Source: CAVYUC01 sp963816685
Lineage (GTDB): Bacteria > Bacteroidota > Bacteroidia > Bacteroidales > Prolixibacteraceae
Reading direction: 5' to 3'
Assembly (NCBI GenBank): GCA_963816685.1
Contig: CAWFMB010000033.1
Coordinates: 76,363-140,362, forward strand
Length of the DNA stretch: 64,000 bases
This document shows, piece after piece, positions 63,367 to 64,000 of this stretch. Every line of letters begins with the position of its first letter. Positions within the stretch are counted from its first letter, which is position 1. The notes under the pieces were generated by a model. That model did not search any database, was not told where the DNA came from, and saw nothing but the letters and a program-made list of their open reading frames with translations. A program made the translations under genes and the position numbers.

Positions 63367-64000
63367 ATGATATCCAAAAAAATAAATAAAATAGCAGAGC
63401 ATTTAATTATCAAATCCCTTTTGTCTGGGCTTCAACTGATTCTGTTTGTTCTTATAAGCATTTCAGGATTTAGTCAGGATATTACATTTAACAAGGTTGT
63501 ACCTCCTAACGGAAATGATTTTCTGGATCTTACCGGAATTACACAGGACAAGGACGGAACCATGTGGTTTAGTACAAAAATAGGACTATACAGATACAAT
63601 GGTTATGAAATGAAGTCCTACAAAAATAACCAGTTGGATCCAAATTCAATAGCGGGTAATGTTTTACGTGCGGTTTGCACCGACAAGGATGGAAATATAT
63701 GGATTGCAGTGCAGGGCGTTGGAATAGATAAATTTAATCCGGTTACCGGTACTTTCACACATTACAAACCGGATATAGATGATCCGGAGAGTCTGAGTTC
63801 AAACTGGGTAAATGCAATACTTGCAGACCACGATGGATTTATTTGGATTGGCTCCGGACAAGGTTTGGATAAATACGATAACAAAACAGGTAAATTTATT
63901 CATTACAAAAATATTCCGGGAGATTCCACAAGCTTAAGTTACGATGAAGTTGTTACTATTTATGAAGATCATGATGGAACCTTGTGGGTAGGCACCGGTT
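63367..64000 (+). CDS. Propeller-type sensor histidine kinase, N-terminal part (module C, cut by right edge)
   Basis: The frame starts at 63367, 32 nt after the kinase tail, and remains open to the window end (211 codons). It has a signal peptide (LLSGLQLILFVLISISGFSQ) and then Reg_prop propeller repeats: GTMWFSTKIGLYRYNGYEM, NIWIAVQGVGIDKFNPVTG, FIWIGSGQGLDKYDNKTG, TLWVGTG. This opening matches the propeller kinases of modules A and B, so the array continues as a third module. A kinase core and membrane helix are expected beyond the edge. Confidence 0.85.
   Translation, partial: MISKKINKIAEHLIIKSLLSGLQLILFVLISISGFSQDITFNKVVPPNGNDFLDLTGITQDKDGTMWFSTKIGLYRYNGYEMKSYKNNQLDPNSIAGNVLRAVCTDKDGNIWIAVQGVGIDKFNPVTGTFTHYKPDIDDPESLSSNWVNAILADHDGFIWIGSGQGLDKYDNKTGKFIHYKNIPGDSTSLSYDEVVTIYEDHDGTLWVGTG

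Overview
The window looks like a chromosomal segment of a Bacteroidota bacterium, probably from the Bacteroidales/Marinilabiliales side. The evidence is a C-terminal type IX secretion sorting domain, two-component 'propeller' sensor kinases, SHMT and IorA of the Bacteroidota form, and possible TTG / TAnnTTTG promoters with no Shine-Dalgarno sites. The order-level assignment is inference.

Left part (1-37 kb). On the minus strand lies a surface/adhesion group: an exported phage-collar-domain protein, a giant LamG-rich type IX secreted protein of about 2,880 residues, and the start of a protein with a probable cadherin-like repeat that runs off the left edge. Then come housekeeping and accessory genes: a CobW-type GTPase, a TSUP permease, glyA, a MazF-like toxin with its antitoxin, a membrane protein, a GH2 lipoprotein, an MDR oxidoreductase, a Spy/LTXXQ-like lipoprotein, sucB-sucA (2-oxoglutarate dehydrogenase), a cupin, iorB-iorA, yjbQ plus a decayed second yjbQ copy, a DUF5808 mini-gene, yccF, rtcB, an exported NIF3-like protein, a plug-only CarboxypepD/TonB-like protein, an M23 lipoprotein and a PQQ-type sugar dehydrogenase lipoprotein.

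Right part (37.2-64 kb). This is the striking region: one uninterrupted plus-strand run of histidine kinases and FIST-domain proteins. Gene gaps range from a 1-nt overlap to 49 nt, and no response regulator, receiver domain or DNA-binding protein is seen. It is built as a repeated module. Module A is propeller-HK, multi-sensor-HK, TPR-HK, FIST-a, FIST-b, FIST-c, soluble HK. Module B is propeller-HK, multi-sensor-HK, FIST-a', FIST-b', FIST-c', soluble HK'. Module C begins with another propeller-HK cut by the right edge. All seven complete kinases share almost the same catalytic core, so the locus appears to collect periplasmic (propeller), cytoplasmic multi-domain and FIST-borne signals onto one kinase type. 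The partner receiver is not in the window. In FIST architecture it recalls NosP-NahK (a FIST haem sensor next to its kinase), but on a much larger, amplified scale.

In five of the kinases, palindromic REP-like sequences lie in frame in the stretch between the N box and the G1 box of the ATPase domain. Three reading-frame lesions are visible: the signal peptide of the giant protein, the C-terminus of glyA, and a stop codon near the end of the last soluble HK. They could be real mutations or consensus errors.
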